From Planosporangium sp963837285 (GTDB taxonomy: Bacteria; Actinomycetota; Actinomycetes; Mycobacteriales; Micromonosporaceae), in contig CAWIMS010000001.1 of assembly GCA_963837285.1 (NCBI GenBank), forward strand, positions 558,001 through 622,000: DNA of 64,000 bases, given 5' to 3'. The notes under the pieces are model-generated. The model was not told the DNA's origin. It searched no databases and saw nothing but the letters and a program-made list of their open reading frames with translations. The translations under genes and the position numbers were made by a program. Below, piece by piece: positions 63,570 to 64,000 of this stretch. Numbering within the stretch: the first letter of the stretch is position 1; each line of letters begins with the position of its first letter.

Positions 63570-64000
63570 ACCGGTTATTTACCAGGCTCTTACCGATCCT
63601 TGGTGGGTCGAGCGCCGGATGGTCCTGGCATTCAGGGTGTGCGGCTATCTTCCCTGCGCATAGGACGATCGCGAGCGGGACATAGACCTGGTGTCGTTTG
63701 TTACCGGAGTGGTAGGTCAGCACGAAGCCGCCGCCGGTGGCGGTGGCGTCACGGGGTTTCGTGACCTCGACGCCAACCAGGTTCGACCCTTCGCCCGGTT
63801 TCGGCGGCCACGCATCGGTGCACGCACGGTCGACGACCATCGGTCCCTGTTGCGGGTAGCCTACGTCGACGAGCCGCTGGAGCGGGTCGGTGATGTAGTT
63901 GTACTGCCGATCCGTGCGGATCGGCCGGATAGAGAAGCGGGTCACTCGCAGGCCGCCGGTGGGCCTGACGACCTTGACCCCGGTCACCTCGACCGATCCG
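63541..64000 (-). CDS. Hypothetical protein, open at the right edge and truncated by IS5
   Basis: The minus-strand frame enters from beyond the window (SVEVTGVKVVRPTGGLRVT) and runs to 63541. Middle: IRTDRQYNYITDPLQRLVDV, GYPQQGPMVVDRACTDAWPP, GGGFVLTYHSGNKRHQVYVP and IVLCAGKIAAHPECQD, with two Cys that may pair. The last residues (KSLVNNRFRG...) come from the IS5 right end, so the native 3' end has been cut off. Looks like an extracellular domain of a membrane-associated protein; family unknown. Confidence 0.55.
   Translation of the reverse strand, partial: GSVEVTGVKVVRPTGGLRVTRFSIRPIRTDRQYNYITDPLQRLVDVGYPQQGPMVVDRACTDAWPPKPGEGSNLVGVEVTKPRDATATGGGFVLTYHSGNKRHQVYVPLAIVLCAGKIAAHPECQDHPALDPPRIGKSLVNNRFRGRGRVVE

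Overview
The window is high-GC actinomycete chromosome. The evidence is GC-rich third codon positions with many GTG starts, an MsiK-type ABC ATPase, a conservon-style NIT-domain kinase with DUF742, XRE/TPR and AfsR-like regulators, an F420-type (Ddn-like) oxidoreductase, Flp pilin, an LPMO, RHS toxins and actinobacterial IS elements. A member of the Micromonosporaceae or a close relative fits best, but I cannot name a species from sequence alone.

Layout. 1-5.2 kb: end of a PQQ-type propeller gene, a 3'-truncated LysE exporter, an msiK-like ATPase, and a two-gene partial conservon (sensor kinase plus DUF742). 5.4-9.3 kb: tRNA-Thr(TGT), then an opposite-strand operon of very small, partly zinc-knuckle proteins under an XRE/TPR regulator, ending at a coaD-like fragment. 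9.6-15.5 kb: a frameshifted S9 peptidase, a type VII-style toxin/immunity operon, a methyltransferase and PadR. 15.6-19.1 kb: a simple-sugar ABC operon and a YbjQ protein. 19.2-24.4 kb: XRE/TPR regulators, small CxxCGxPxPC proteins and a LanC remnant. 24.4-29.2 kb: a TetR-controlled efflux operon (MFS, ABC, Ddn-like enzyme) with three operators. 29.3-34.9 kb: wreckage of a tyrosine-recombinase transposon fused in frame to an IclR gene, then a small catabolic cluster (MIP18, amidohydrolase, acyl-CoA ligase, phosphotriesterase-like). 35-36 kb: Flp pilin and TM2 protein with minisatellites. 36.1-50.6 kb: a secreted FG-GAP/ricin protein diverging from an RHS-Hint toxin gene that is followed by three successive toxin/immunity cassettes. 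50.1-52.3 kb: a kptA gene split by an IS630 element with a passenger gene. 52.7-57.1 kb: MMPL transporter, EamA exporter and membrane-anchored LPMO. 57.2-62.6 kb: AfsR/NB-ARC/TPR regulator, a tiny leader ORF, two small secreted proteins and a methyltransferase split by an ISAs1 element. 62.7-64 kb: IS5-type transposase and a gene cut by the window edge.

Two themes run through the window. First, many genes are disrupted. Two IS insertions are clean enough that removing them restores the host frame, whereas at least fifteen other breaks look like isolated single-base indels, so either many recent pseudogenes or an indel-prone assembly is involved. Second, a family of long near-perfect palindromes (core ACTTCCCGGAAGT) recurs at four intergenic sites and looks like a genome-wide repetitive or terminator element. 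The most biologically interesting parts are the tRNA-adjacent micro-protein operon and its CxxCGxPxPC relatives, the stacked RHS tip cassettes, the IclR-transposase chimera, and the IS630 whose two outward-reading genes both end inside its terminal repeats.
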